A DNA stretch of 64,000 bases from Bacteroidales bacterium (GTDB taxonomy: Bacteria > Bacteroidota > Bacteroidia > Bacteroidales > UBA3824). Shown here one piece after another: positions 17,019 to 25,490 of this stretch. The first letter of the stretch is position 1; each line of letters starts with the position of its first letter. Where the stretch lies: NCBI GenBank assembly GCA_016286055.1, contig JAEERW010000008.1, forward strand, positions 160,604-224,603. The letters are read 5' to 3'. The notes under the pieces were generated by a model. The model ran no database searches. It saw only the letters and a list, made by a program, of their open reading frames with translations, and was not told where the DNA came from. A program made the position numbers and the translations under genes.

Positions 17019-18143
17019 TCAAAAATCCTTAAACTTAAACATCACTATTATGGGATTGTTGTCGGGATTGTATGATGAGAGAATCTCCTTGTCGTGGTTG
17101 CTCAGCAGCGGAGTTATCTCTTCTTGATACTTTTCGTAATTATTTTCATTGATAGTCAATGAAAAATAATCATCTAAAACCTCCTCCGTTGCTGCAAAAA
17201 ACGGTTCGGAGGTTTTATTTTTGTTTGTTATAACCAAATAATTGCCTGATTTTTTGGAGAATACAACCTTTTTGTATTCTTTTTGATACAGATTAGACAT
17301 TTTGTAGATGGCTGTTCCACTGTTTTCTAAAAACAAATCTGCATAGTAGCCATCAGTTTTGTCCATATTCATCAAATCTCCTTTAAGCATCGAATAATTA
17401 AGCCGTTTGTCGTATTTAAAATAGATAGCCGGAGTGAGTTTTGAATTTTGATAATAATATATGGTGTCGCGCATAACGGCAATATGATTGTCGGCTAAAA
17501 CGATTTCGAGAGGATTAATTAAACATGGCCCATCGATCCGCTCATACGGAAATTGCTTTTGCAAAATATTGAAATTTAAATCGGTAACAAAAAATCTTGT
17601 TTTTATGCTATCGTTCAACATATTATCAAAGGTATAGAACACATATTCGTCACCAAGTCTTAAACAATTGCCATAATTGAAAGGTATGTTGACCTTATCG
17701 ATAAAATTGCCGTCGCAATCAAAAAACGACCAAAAATGTCCATTTGAAACTATAAGATTTTGACGTTTATAGTCAAAAAACATATCTGTATATTGATCAA
17801 TTTCTCCCGGACCTTGACCCTGATGGAGTTCTTTTACAAAATTGCCATTGGCGTCGTAAATTTTTACTGGTTCGCTTGTAATGAATGGAGCATCCGCCAC
17901 AAATATTCTTTCACCCGCTTTTATGGTGTAAAATACTTGTTTGATTAACGCCGTATCATTCTGTAAAGGAATGAGATACATAGTGTCGATAAGTTGGTCG
18001 AAGGGCGGCAACTCTTTGTTAGGCGGATTATCTACATCGATTATCACCATTCCGTCGGAGGATTGTGCTTTTTCGCCGCCGTTGCAAGCCGAAAATGCCA
18101 TTGCTGCTGAGATGGCGGCTGTAAATAATAATGTGTGTCTCAT
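17019..18143 (-). CDS. 6-bladed beta-propeller lipoprotein
   Basis: Secreted lipoprotein of 374 residues of the Bacteroidota 6-bladed propeller family (BF3164-like). The signal peptide ends in the lipobox FSAC (Cys19) followed by NGGEKAQSSDG. After it come IIDVDNPP and DTMYLIPLQN, the conserved opening of the family, and blade motifs such as RIFVADAP, VKIYDANGNFVKELHQGQGPGEI (the NHL-like GxGPGE turn) and FDCDGNFIDKV. Function in the family is unknown; members are often encoded beside sensors or peptide-related genes, but here it stands alone between a hairpin and a divergent acetyltransferase gene. Its upstream region holds a TATTTTTG box (18190-18183 minus). Confidence 0.85.
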   Translation of the reverse strand: MRHTLLFTAAISAAMAFSACNGGEKAQSSDGMVIIDVDNPPNKELPPFDQLIDTMYLIPLQNDTALIKQVFYTIKAGERIFVADAPFITSEPVKIYDANGNFVKELHQGQGPGEIDQYTDMFFDYKRQNLIVSNGHFWSFFDCDGNFIDKVNIPFNYGNCLRLGDEYVFYTFDNMLNDSIKTRFFVTDLNFNILQKQFPYERIDGPCLINPLEIVLADNHIAVMRDTIYYYQNSKLTPAIYFKYDKRLNYSMLKGDLMNMDKTDGYYADLFLENSGTAIYKMSNLYQKEYKKVVFSKKSGNYLVITNKNKTSEPFFAATEEVLDDYFSLTINENNYEKYQEEITPLLSNHDKEILSSYNPDNNPIIVMFKFKDF

Positions 18144-18254
18144 AATTACATATTTTTAGATTTAGTTACGAATTATCGACCACAAAAATAGAAAAGTATT
18201 ACACCCATTTATCATATCGTAGCAATTTTTTTACTTATTTATATCTTCCCAACT

Positions 18255-18290
18255 GTAAAATTTTTTTACACCACTGTAAAAAAATTTTAC
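18255..18290. promoter_or_regulatory. Pair of mirror-related palindromes, operator-like
   Basis: Two 15-base elements, GTAAAATTTTTTTAC (18255-18269) and GTAAAAAAATTTTAC (18276-18290), are each near-palindromes and exact reverse complements of each other, with starts 21 bases (two helical turns) apart. They lie midway in the 255-base divergent gap between the propeller lipoprotein and the acetyltransferase gene, a natural place for a regulator. The rest of the gap is AT-rich without further signal. Confidence 0.45.
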
Positions 18291-18398
18291 ACTTTTGTCC
18301 TATGCTCTATTGCTAACTTGCTTATTTATAACAAAAAAAACATTTTGGCATATATGATGTGTGTTTTATGCAATTACATTTAATAAAGAATAAATAAA

Positions 18399-19019
18399 AT
18401 GAATATCAGAAACGAACAACCTAACGATTACCGCGAGGTAGAAAACCTTACCCGCGAGGCATTTTGGAACGTATATCGTCCCGGCTGCACCGAACATTTT
18501 GTACTGCACAAATATAGAAACAATCCCGATTTCATTCCCGAACTCGATTTTGTGATGGAGGAGGATGGCAAAATTATCGGACACATTATGTTTTCTAAGG
18601 CTGAACTCGTAAAAGACGACGGCTCTAAGATTCCGAGTTGGACTTTTGGCCCAATCAGCATTCTCCCCGGCTATAAACGCAAAGGTTATGGGTTAAAGTT
18701 ATTGAATTTTGCGCTCGAAAAGGCTAAGGCAATGGGCGTTGCGTTTCTCTGTATGGAGGGAAATATCGAGTTTTACAAACACGCCGGTTTCGACCTTGCC
18801 AGCAAACTAAAAATTCATTACCACGCCGAACCCAAAGATTGCGACGTGCCGTATTTTCTTGCTCAGGAACTTATTCCCGGATTTTTAAATGGAATAGAAG
18901 CAACATATTGTCCGCCAAAAGGTTACTTTGTTGCCGATGAGTTTCCCGAAGAATTTGCAGCATACGAGGCAACATTCCCACCAAAGGAGAAAAAAGTTTT
19001 GCCCGGACAATTACAGTAA
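18399..19019 (+). CDS. GNAT family N-acetyltransferase
   Basis: Cytoplasmic acetyl-CoA dependent acetyltransferase of 206 residues with unknown substrate. The GNAT core is visible: MNIRNEQPNDYREVENLTREAF at the N-terminus, the beta4 strand FGPISILPGYKRKGYGLKLL with the acetyl-CoA pyrophosphate loop (R/K-x-x-G-x-G form: RKGYGL), and IEFYKHAGF near 125. The roughly 60-residue tail with AQELIPGFL and YCPPKGYFV is typical of the 'putative acetyltransferase' YhbS-like branch. It starts a plus-strand run of three genes spaced 19 and 10 bases apart (acetyltransferase, cysteine hydrolase, PhzF), probably one operon of small-molecule modification. Confidence 0.85.
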   Translation: MNIRNEQPNDYREVENLTREAFWNVYRPGCTEHFVLHKYRNNPDFIPELDFVMEEDGKIIGHIMFSKAELVKDDGSKIPSWTFGPISILPGYKRKGYGLKLLNFALEKAKAMGVAFLCMEGNIEFYKHAGFDLASKLKIHYHAEPKDCDVPYFLAQELIPGFLNGIEATYCPPKGYFVADEFPEEFAAYEATFPPKEKKVLPGQLQ

Positions 19020-19038
19020 ATAATTTAATCAAAACAAT

Positions 19039-19527
19039 ATGAACACCACAGCACTCGTAGTAATAGACCTACAAAACGATATATCAAAGCATTACAAAGA
19101 TATTATCGACAATGTAAACGCCGCAATTGATTGGGCGAAAAATAAAGGTATGCACATTGTGTATATCAAACATCACAACACTATGCCCTTAGTGAGAACC
19201 TTTAAAGCCGGAACTAAGGGCGCGGAACTTGTTCCCGAAATGAATATTGTTTCAGATAATATTTTTGTGAAAACTCGCGCAAATGCCCTTACAAGCAACG
19301 AGTTCGCCGATTTTATCAAAACCAACAACATAACAGATTTTTATATTGCAGGTGCTGATGCCACCGCTTGTGTAAAATCTACCTGTTTTAATATGAGGAA
19401 AACAGGCTATAAAGTTACTGTAATATCCAATTGCATAACGAGTTACAACCTTAACAAAATAGACGAAATGCTTAATTATTATCAAAGCAAAGGTTGCGAA
19501 ATAATTAGTTTAGATGAATTAATTTAA
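19039..19527 (+). CDS. Isochorismatase-family cysteine hydrolase
   Basis: A 162-residue hydrolase of the nicotinamidase/isochorismatase fold. The catalytic triad positions are visible: Asp in VVIDLQND (D10), Lys in FVKTRANAL, and the nucleophilic Cys in GADATACVKSTC. The length is short but normal for the small members annotated only as cysteine hydrolases. Substrate unknown; the true isochorismatase and nicotinamidase specificity residues cannot be judged here. It is translated between the GNAT and PhzF genes. Confidence 0.85.
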   Translation: MNTTALVVIDLQNDISKHYKDIIDNVNAAIDWAKNKGMHIVYIKHHNTMPLVRTFKAGTKGAELVPEMNIVSDNIFVKTRANALTSNEFADFIKTNNITDFYIAGADATACVKSTCFNMRKTGYKVTVISNCITSYNLNKIDEMLNYYQSKGCEIISLDELI

Positions 19528-19537
19528 TAGTTTTACT

Positions 19538-20416
19538 ATGAAATCATACAAGTACATCAAAAGTAATGCCTTTACTGCGGGAGATTCGCTTGGAAACCCT
19601 GCCGCATGCGTTTTTACCAACGGAAACCCTCTCACACCCGACCAAATGCAGTCGGTGGCAAAAGAGCATAAGGGTTTTGTAATGGAAATGGTTTTTGTTG
19701 ATAATTCTTCGGTTGCCGACTGCAAACTTACATATTATTCGTCGGAATGTGAGGTGGAATTTTGCGGACACGGAACTATTGCCACCATGTATCCTATGGT
19801 AAAAGACAACCCCGAATTGCGTGCAAAACCTGTTATCAAAGCCGAAACCAACCGTAAAGGAATCATAGAAGTTTTTAACGCTATCGACACCGAAGATTCT
19901 GTTTATATTACGGCTCCTGACCCGATAGAAATTTCTATGAATATTACCAACGAAAATATCGAAAAAGCATTGAATTTGCCAGCCGGTGCAATATCAAAAA
20001 AATTGCCCGTTCGCATCATTGATGCTGGTTTGCGAACTCTCATAGTGCCTATTGAAGATTTTGAAACCGAAATTTCTGTTTACCCTGACGAAATGTCTCT
20101 TAAAGAGTTTAGTTTAAAAAATGGCTACGATATAACACTCTGTTTTTCAATGAATACAGCATCGCCCGACAACTTTGCCCACACTCGTGTTTTTGCACCC
20201 AAATTCGGATACTTAGAAGACCCCGCAACAGGGTCGGGCAACAGTGCTTTTGCAAATTATCTTTTGAGTGAAAAACTTTGGGACGGACACCCAATCACCA
20301 TCGAACAAGGTGGCAACGACCGTATTTTCAACGCTGTAAAACTCAAATACGTAGACAACAAAGTCCTTTTTGGTGGAAAATCTACTGTAAGAATTGTTGG
20401 AGATTATTTGATTTGA
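19538..20416 (+). CDS. PhzF family isomerase/epimerase-like protein
   Basis: Cytoplasmic protein of 292 residues of the PhzF (diaminopimelate-epimerase fold) family. It shows the two half motifs: VEFCGHGTIATMYPM in the first half and EDPATGSGNSAFANYLL in the second. The family's catalytic Glu occurs in GFVMEMVFV. PhzF of phenazine producers isomerises a shikimate-derived intermediate, but most homologues in Bacteroidota act on unknown metabolites. There is no phenazine cluster here, so no specific pathway is claimed. Its stop is two bases from the convergent ccsBA stop. Confidence 0.88.
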   Translation: MKSYKYIKSNAFTAGDSLGNPAACVFTNGNPLTPDQMQSVAKEHKGFVMEMVFVDNSSVADCKLTYYSSECEVEFCGHGTIATMYPMVKDNPELRAKPVIKAETNRKGIIEVFNAIDTEDSVYITAPDPIEISMNITNENIEKALNLPAGAISKKLPVRIIDAGLRTLIVPIEDFETEISVYPDEMSLKEFSLKNGYDITLCFSMNTASPDNFAHTRVFAPKFGYLEDPATGSGNSAFANYLLSEKLWDGHPITIEQGGNDRIFNAVKLKYVDNKVLFGGKSTVRIVGDYLI

Positions 20417-20418
20417 TA

Positions 20419-22377
20419 TCACCCATTTGCATAACTGTGCATTCCGCCGAGGAAATAATTTACACCAAAATAGGTCATCAAAACCGTGAGAAATGCAAGA
20501 ACGAAGAATAGATGCAGTCGACGACTGTTTTGCAGAAATTTGAGCGAAAAGCGGTGAAACCCAACGGCATAAACCATAAAGGTAATCAATGCCCAAGTCT
20601 CTTTCGGGTCCCAACTCCAATATCGTCCCCATGAGATATTTGCCCAAACTGCACCCAAGAAAATGCCTATACCTAACAGAATTTCAGCGGGATAGAGCAT
20701 TATGCGGCTGAGGACGGTGAGTTGAGTGAGTTTTTCATCGTCTTTTATGAAAAACGAGAAAATTCCATTGAAAAACGTGAACGCCAACAGCGCGTATGCA
20801 ATCATAATTGTGGAAACGTGCGCACTAAGAATCGGCGAATTTAATACCGGCATCAATTGCGTAATCTGCGGATTTCGCTGACCAAGCCACGCCACCAAAA
20901 GTGTAAAGCCCGAAATCAAAAATCCAAAGGGTGTGAGTATCTTGATTTTGTTGCCAAAAATCAATGCTAATATCATAATTATTAGCGACATAAATAGCAT
21001 TGTCTCGTAGCCGTTGCCCATTGGAACTCGCCCCGAAATATACCACCGCAAAATGTATCCGCAGAGGTCAAAAATCAATGAAATTACCAACAAAATTCTT
21101 AACGTTTTGAACACTTTTATTGGAAATTTTTTGGCAACAATCATTATCAAAAACGCCAAAAATCCGATGGTGAGATTTGCCATAAAAAGGATTTTGGCAA
21201 AGTTGATTTTATTGTAAAATATTTCGGCGTTAATTTTTGATTCTGAGATTTTTACGTCGGACTCTTGAAATAATTTTCCGCTTGTAAGCATAAGAATCAA
21301 GCCGATTTTTTCGTCGGTTTCGCGCACGGCTTTTGTAACTTCTACTGTATTGAGGCGGTAGTTTTCGTTTTCATCAAAAAAGTCGGCAAACGATGCATAT
21401 TTTTCCACGCCAAGTTGCTGTTGCAGAGCCTTATCCTTAATGAGAATCATCTTTTCGTCTTTCCAAACTTCGGGGCGGTAAATCCATCCGCAAACTACCT
21501 GTTCGGCTGTGAGATTGTAATAACTTGGTTTGCCGTAAATCTTTGATACAAAATCTCTTGCCATTGTATTGAACGGTGCGATACGTCCGTTATAAACAAT
21601 CTGTTTTGTTGATATTTTGTCTGATTCTTCAAACGAAATTGTTGGAATTTTTTTTGTCTGCGAATTGGCATTTATGCTTATACAAATTAACGCCACAAAC
21701 AATCCGCCTTTTTTGAGTGCAGGATGTTTCAAAAGATTCAGAAAATCAGCACGCTTTGAAAACAGCATCCACAATCCTGATAATGCAAAAAGCACATAAC
21801 CTAAGTATGTAAGTGGTGTGCCATAAGGGTCGTAATTTACTGAAAGAATGGTGCCTTGATAATCCTCGTCGAAACTTGTTTGATAAAATCTGTAACCGTT
21901 TTTCTTATAAATATTGTTCATAGAAATAACGGATTTTTCATTGTTGTTTACTGTGATATAACTCTCAAAATCTTGCGGCATTGTTGTTCCCTGATAATTT
22001 TTGATGAGAAAACTATCCAATTTCATCTCAAAACCGAGGTTTTCTTTCCACATATTTTCTTTGAGCACAAAATAATCTGCGCTTTTGTTTTCGCGAAGAT
22101 GCAACATTCCCTCCTTGCTTGTAAGGTGAGTTAATAATGCACCCAATAATATGATTACCAATGAGATATGAAATAGAAATACTGGCAGTTTTTTATAAAG
22201 TTTTTTGATGAAAACCACCAACGACCCAGCCGCCAGAACTGCCCACAATCCACAAAACCACGCGGTGGAATAAAAATGTTCGTCGGCAAACGATTGAGTA
22301 AAAAATGTTGCCACTGCCATTGAGATAAGCACGGCTATGAATGTCGACAATATTGTGATTTTTAAAATGTTACGCAT
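20419..22377 (-). CDS. Cytochrome c biogenesis protein CcsBA (ResB-CcsA fusion)
   Basis: Integral membrane heme exporter and cytochrome c synthetase of system II. The N-terminal third is ResB-like with a TM His (FHISLVIILLGALLTH) and a periplasmic region (about 100-220 and 250-400). The C-terminal part is CcsA with several TM helices, the flanking histidines (AHVSTIMIAYALL; GFHRFSLKF) and the tryptophan-rich heme-handling motif WGRYWSWDPKETWALITF. At 652 residues it is a compact fusion. It is the last gene of the operon regulator, chorismatase-like protein, ccsBA (gaps 29 and 11 bases), directly beside the operon encoding CxxCH proteins that need heme attachment. Confidence 0.93.
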   Translation of the reverse strand: MRNILKITILSTFIAVLISMAVATFFTQSFADEHFYSTAWFCGLWAVLAAGSLVVFIKKLYKKLPVFLFHISLVIILLGALLTHLTSKEGMLHLRENKSADYFVLKENMWKENLGFEMKLDSFLIKNYQGTTMPQDFESYITVNNNEKSVISMNNIYKKNGYRFYQTSFDEDYQGTILSVNYDPYGTPLTYLGYVLFALSGLWMLFSKRADFLNLLKHPALKKGGLFVALICISINANSQTKKIPTISFEESDKISTKQIVYNGRIAPFNTMARDFVSKIYGKPSYYNLTAEQVVCGWIYRPEVWKDEKMILIKDKALQQQLGVEKYASFADFFDENENYRLNTVEVTKAVRETDEKIGLILMLTSGKLFQESDVKISESKINAEIFYNKINFAKILFMANLTIGFLAFLIMIVAKKFPIKVFKTLRILLVISLIFDLCGYILRWYISGRVPMGNGYETMLFMSLIIMILALIFGNKIKILTPFGFLISGFTLLVAWLGQRNPQITQLMPVLNSPILSAHVSTIMIAYALLAFTFFNGIFSFFIKDDEKLTQLTVLSRIMLYPAEILLGIGIFLGAVWANISWGRYWSWDPKETWALITFMVYAVGFHRFSLKFLQNSRRLHLFFVLAFLTVLMTYFGVNYFLGGMHSYANG

Positions 22378-22388
22378 TTATATAAATG

Positions 22389-23495
22389 TTATCGTTTTGC
22401 AATAGCCATACACTCCATCTCTATAAGCCATCCCGGACGGCAGACGGGGGCGAGGGTTATTACAAAGGGCACTTCGCCAAATGTTGCTTCAAAAATTGTC
22501 TTAACCACGTTGTAATCAGCCGTATCGCGAAGATAACAAACTATGTGCGCAATATCATCAAACGATGCTCCACCTTCGTTGAGCAATGCTTTTACATTCT
22601 CTATCATTCTGAGGGTCTGCGCTTTGATGTCGCCAGGTGCAACTATTGCACCTTTGTTGTTGATAGATGCTGTGCCTGAGATTATTACAAGACGACGGTC
22701 GGCAAAATCTACGGCAGTGCCACGCTCAAAGGTAACTCCATAGTCGGAAGTGCGGTTGAGATGGTCGGCAGCGTAGAGAAATTTAATTTGGTTTTGCTTT
22801 ATTCCTCCAACACAATAAGCGTCCATTACTGAGGTAACATTTTTATCGGCAAAGCGACCGCAAATGCCTGTGCTACTGATGTAATGAGTGTCAACTGTTA
22901 GATTATTTTCATTGAAATTATCACGACGGGCTCTCACCACTGCGTCATAGTTTACGTCGATGTTTTGAACATAAAACCACGTGCGGATGCAGTTGTCTGC
23001 TATATTCAAGTTGTTGGTTTTTAGCATATTTTCGAGATATTCCAACTGACGTTTGGTTTCATCGTAGGTGTTGGCAATTGGATTAACCACATTGGCAGTA
23101 AAATAATGCGAGAGTCCATCTTTCGAAAACTTCACAGTATAATTATCAACACGCTCTATTTCAACTTCTTGGCGGAGATATGCGAGGACAGCGATTTTTG
23201 CACCATTCAAAGGAGGTTGTTGAATGTAGGCAACGGCGGCATTGCCCGAAATTTTGCGTATTTCGTTAACAGCCGTTTCTGCCTGATTGGCAGCGTCGGA
23301 GAGCAAAAGACGCATAAAAACAGGCACATAGCCATTGTGTTTCATAAGTATTGCAACAATTTCTGTGCTCACCGACCGCAATTGCTCGGCAAAAGTTAGC
23401 GATGCATCATTTACTGTTACAATGGCGTGAATTTCGCCGTTAAATTCAGAGGTTTTTGCTACTGTGTGTTCGGTTATATATTGTTTAAATTTCAT
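22389..23495 (-). CDS. Chorismatase-like protein with RidA (YjgF) fold
   Basis: A 368-residue protein with two YjgF/RidA-like halves. The C-terminal half is a clear Rid domain (VIISGTASIN, LRMIENVKALLNEGG, HIVCYLRDTADY, PGWLIEMECMAI). The middle IRTWFYVQNIDVNYDAVVRA and YISSTGICGR resemble the RTW-Y...aR...STGI pattern of the FkbO/Hyg5/XanB2 chorismatase family, which cleave chorismate to pyruvate plus a hydroxybenzoate or a dihydroxy acid. Whether this protein keeps that activity cannot be shown from sequence alone; a plain RidA-type deaminase is the alternative. It is translated between the hemerythrin-LuxR regulator and ccsBA. Confidence 0.65.
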   Translation of the reverse strand: MKFKQYITEHTVAKTSEFNGEIHAIVTVNDASLTFAEQLRSVSTEIVAILMKHNGYVPVFMRLLLSDAANQAETAVNEIRKISGNAAVAYIQQPPLNGAKIAVLAYLRQEVEIERVDNYTVKFSKDGLSHYFTANVVNPIANTYDETKRQLEYLENMLKTNNLNIADNCIRTWFYVQNIDVNYDAVVRARRDNFNENNLTVDTHYISSTGICGRFADKNVTSVMDAYCVGGIKQNQIKFLYAADHLNRTSDYGVTFERGTAVDFADRRLVIISGTASINNKGAIVAPGDIKAQTLRMIENVKALLNEGGASFDDIAHIVCYLRDTADYNVVKTIFEATFGEVPFVITLAPVCRPGWLIEMECMAIAKR

Positions 23496-23524
23496 TCTTT
23501 TATTATTATCGCAGTAAAAATACG

Positions 23525-24484
23525 TTAAAGTTTAACACTCGAAATATCCACTAACCCATTGACAATGGCATATATAGTTAAGCCGGCGGGCGAATGGATT
23601 TGGAGTTTTCGGGCAATGTTGCGGCGGTGAGTTATTACAGTGTGAACCGAAATGTTGAGTTTGTCGGCAATCTCCTTATTTTGAAGACCTTGCACTACGC
23701 CGATGATTACATCCTTTTCGCGGTCGGAAAGTGTCTCGCCGTTCTCCTGATTTCCGTTGAAAACCATCGACGAGATGTTTTTAGAGGTGTCTTTTTGTTC
23801 TGTTAAACGTTCTAAACGCTTGATAGCAGGTGTAAAAATGTGATCCTCCACGTCGGCGTGATGCCGCAGCCATTCCTCGTTGTTAAAAATATCGTAAAGC
23901 GTTGCCGTAAGTTGGTGGTTGTGATGAGCGTCCGACGGCAAATACTTAATTATCATTAGTTTTAACTCGCGAAGTTTTTGGTCGGTCTGTTCGTGGTGCT
24001 TCGAGAAAGTTTCAATGTTGTAATTTGGCAGTGGATTGCCCTCCAAAAGCGATTCTACGTATGGGAAAAGCGTTTTTTCCTCGTATTTCATATGGCGGCG
24101 GATTTCCTGAGCGTATTCGTCGTAAATTTTCATAATCAGTTTGCCGAGCGGGTCGCCGTCGCTGATGCTTTCTTTTAGTTCGCGGTGGATAAAAGGTAAC
24201 TGAAAATCAAGGTAATACGTATGGCTTGCCTTTAAATAATGCAGCAGCGTAGACACGCTGATTTTATCATCGTTTTCAAAATTAGTCGAATTGTTGATAG
24301 TGTAATTTACCACGGCAAGAAAAGTGTAGGTGTCTACGCCATTGAGTTTGCAAGTCTCGCTCACAGTCTTGTCGCCGAAGCCGAGGTTTATTCCAAAAGA
24401 ACCCAACGCCTGCAATACGCTGTAATTATCTTTGATGAGCGTTACCATCTTATCGCCGGATTCGTACATCTTTAAGTTTTTCAT
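23525..24484 (-). CDS. Hemerythrin HHE domain regulator with LuxR-type HTH
   Basis: A 319-residue transcription factor that probably senses oxygen or nitric oxide through a di-iron site. The start is the ATG at 24484, since the in-frame ATG 13 codons upstream lies inside the -7 promoter box. Residues about 10-60 resemble the ScdA/RIC N-terminal domain but without its CC pair (FGINLGFGDKTVSETCKLNG). Residues about 75-225 are an HHE hemerythrin-like domain with His in LKASHTYY, PFIHREL, RRHMKYEEKTLFPYV, SKHHEQ and WLRHHADVEDHIF. The C-terminus is a LuxR/NarL HTH: LSDREKDVIIGVVQGLQNKE, IADKLNISVHTVITHRRNI. No receiver domain is present. It leads the operon to ccsBA and has a 7-2-7 palindrome upstream, so autoregulation is likely. 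Confidence 0.9.
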   Translation of the reverse strand: MKNLKMYESGDKMVTLIKDNYSVLQALGSFGINLGFGDKTVSETCKLNGVDTYTFLAVVNYTINNSTNFENDDKISVSTLLHYLKASHTYYLDFQLPFIHRELKESISDGDPLGKLIMKIYDEYAQEIRRHMKYEEKTLFPYVESLLEGNPLPNYNIETFSKHHEQTDQKLRELKLMIIKYLPSDAHHNHQLTATLYDIFNNEEWLRHHADVEDHIFTPAIKRLERLTEQKDTSKNISSMVFNGNQENGETLSDREKDVIIGVVQGLQNKEIADKLNISVHTVITHRRNIARKLQIHSPAGLTIYAIVNGLVDISSVKL

Positions 24485-24511
24485 TGCTTTACGCCTTTTT
24501 TTATCACGGTG

Positions 24512-24542
24512 CAAAGTTAACATTTTGATACGAAACCAACAA
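24512..24542 (-). promoter_or_regulatory. Promoter of the hemerythrin-LuxR operon
   Basis: On the minus strand TTGT (24542-24539), 19 bases, then TAACTTTG (24519-24512), matching the Bacteroidota -33/-7 pattern. The start of transcription would be near 24505, leaving a leader of about 20 bases before the ATG at 24484. Confidence 0.65.
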
Positions 24543-24556
24543 GTGAACGCGGAAAA

Positions 24557-24572
24557 TACCTAAAATTAGGTA
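24557..24572. promoter_or_regulatory. NarL/LuxR-like 7-2-7 operator
   Basis: TACCTAAAATTAGGTA: two perfect inverted heptamers TACCTAA around a 2-base spacer. NarL-family HTH proteins are known to bind heptamers (TACYYMT) in exactly this 7-2-7 arrangement. It is centred about 60 bases upstream of the predicted transcription start of a gene that itself encodes such an HTH. Confidence 0.6.
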
Positions 24573-24623
24573 TAGTCCGCAGGTCGCAACCATCAAAAAT
24601 GGGGATAAAAAACAACGTTTTTT

Positions 24624-25352
24624 TTATTCCTCCCCCGCGCCGCTCAATATCCAATTGTCTATCAAAATCCGGTCTTGTTCGAGGTCTAATTTGTCGGAGT
24701 GGTTGTGTTTAACTTCGGGGAACTCGCCTTTGAGGATTTTGTGGAGGACGCTGTTGGCTGTGTCGCCAGGGGTAACGAGGTTGAGGTCGGCGCGTTTGGC
24801 TGATTTTTCGTTTACCAATGCGGCGTAACTTTTGCCTTCGGTGAGAAAAAGTCCTGCGGCGGCGTGTTCGCCAAGTCCGTGGCAGTTGGCGCACGAATTG
24901 TTGAAATATTCATTTTGAATGTAGTTGAACATTCCGGCGTTGATGGTGCCTGCATCGATTTTCAAAGTGTCGCGAGAGCTTTTGTCGTCGTTGGAGAGTT
25001 CTTTTTGCCAAAGTGTTACTACACGCTGACGGATGCGGTTCAAAATGGTGATTTCCACATAGTTGACACTCTGAGGAATACCGCCGAGAGTGATGTGCGT
25101 AGAGCCGTTGCCGTTGTTGATAATCTGTTTTGAAATTTCGGAATATTCTGCGGCGGCGGTTTTGTCGTTTACAGCCAATGAAAATCCTGAAAGCGTAACG
25201 CTGTAACCATCAGGCCAAGAGTCTAAGCCGCTGATAGTTGCATCAACCGAAACTTTGATTCCTTCTTGCTGAAAAGTGTAATTTTCAATTATGTCGCCGT
25301 CGTCGCAAGCGGCTAACAAAAAAAATGTAATTATGTATAATATCTTTTTCAT
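24624..25352 (-). CDS. Cytochrome-c-like lipoprotein with one CxxCH heme motif
   Basis: Periplasm- or surface-facing lipoprotein of 242 residues. The lipobox LAAC puts the lipidated Cys at 16. Residues about 30-115 look like a beta-sandwich (SLAVNDKTAAAEYSEISKQI, VNYVEITILNR). The C-terminal part has NNSCANCHGLG (C154, C157, H158), a covalent heme c attachment site, followed by GLFLTEGKSYAALVNEKS and TPGDTANSVLHKILKG, the usual layout of c-type cytochrome domains in Bacteroidota. It is the last gene of the porin/imelysin/di-heme oxidoreductase operon and presumably receives heme through the neighbouring CcsBA. The axial Met is not obvious. Role: electron transfer, by inference. Confidence 0.8.
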   Translation of the reverse strand: MKKILYIITFFLLAACDDGDIIENYTFQQEGIKVSVDATISGLDSWPDGYSVTLSGFSLAVNDKTAAAEYSEISKQIINNGNGSTHITLGGIPQSVNYVEITILNRIRQRVVTLWQKELSNDDKSSRDTLKIDAGTINAGMFNYIQNEYFNNSCANCHGLGEHAAAGLFLTEGKSYAALVNEKSAKRADLNLVTPGDTANSVLHKILKGEFPEVKHNHSDKLDLEQDRILIDNWILSGAGEE

Positions 25353-25371
25353 TTCTATTATTTTTTATTTT

Positions 25372-25482
25372 AACAACGAATTAAACGAATTAAACAAATA
25401 CTTTTCAAATTAAAAAGAAAACTATTTCATACTTATATAATCTAAGATAATATTTATTATTTTTTTCGTTTAATTCGTTGTT
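25372..25482. repeat. Long inverted repeat in the operon gap before the cytochrome lipoprotein gene
   Basis: Perfect 18-base inverted arms AACAACGAATTAAACGAA (25372-25389) and its reverse complement (25465-25482), 75 bases apart, fill almost the entire 138-base gap between two co-directional genes. In RNA this would form a long stem. It shares its arm core (AACGAATTAAAC) with the element at 26721-26842. No target duplication was seen. Confidence 0.75.
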
Positions 25483-25490
25483 GAAAAAAA

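Noticed and set aside
19538-20416. Phenazine biosynthesis from the PhzF homologue
   Set aside because: No other phz genes are present; PhzF-like proteins are widespread with other or unknown roles.
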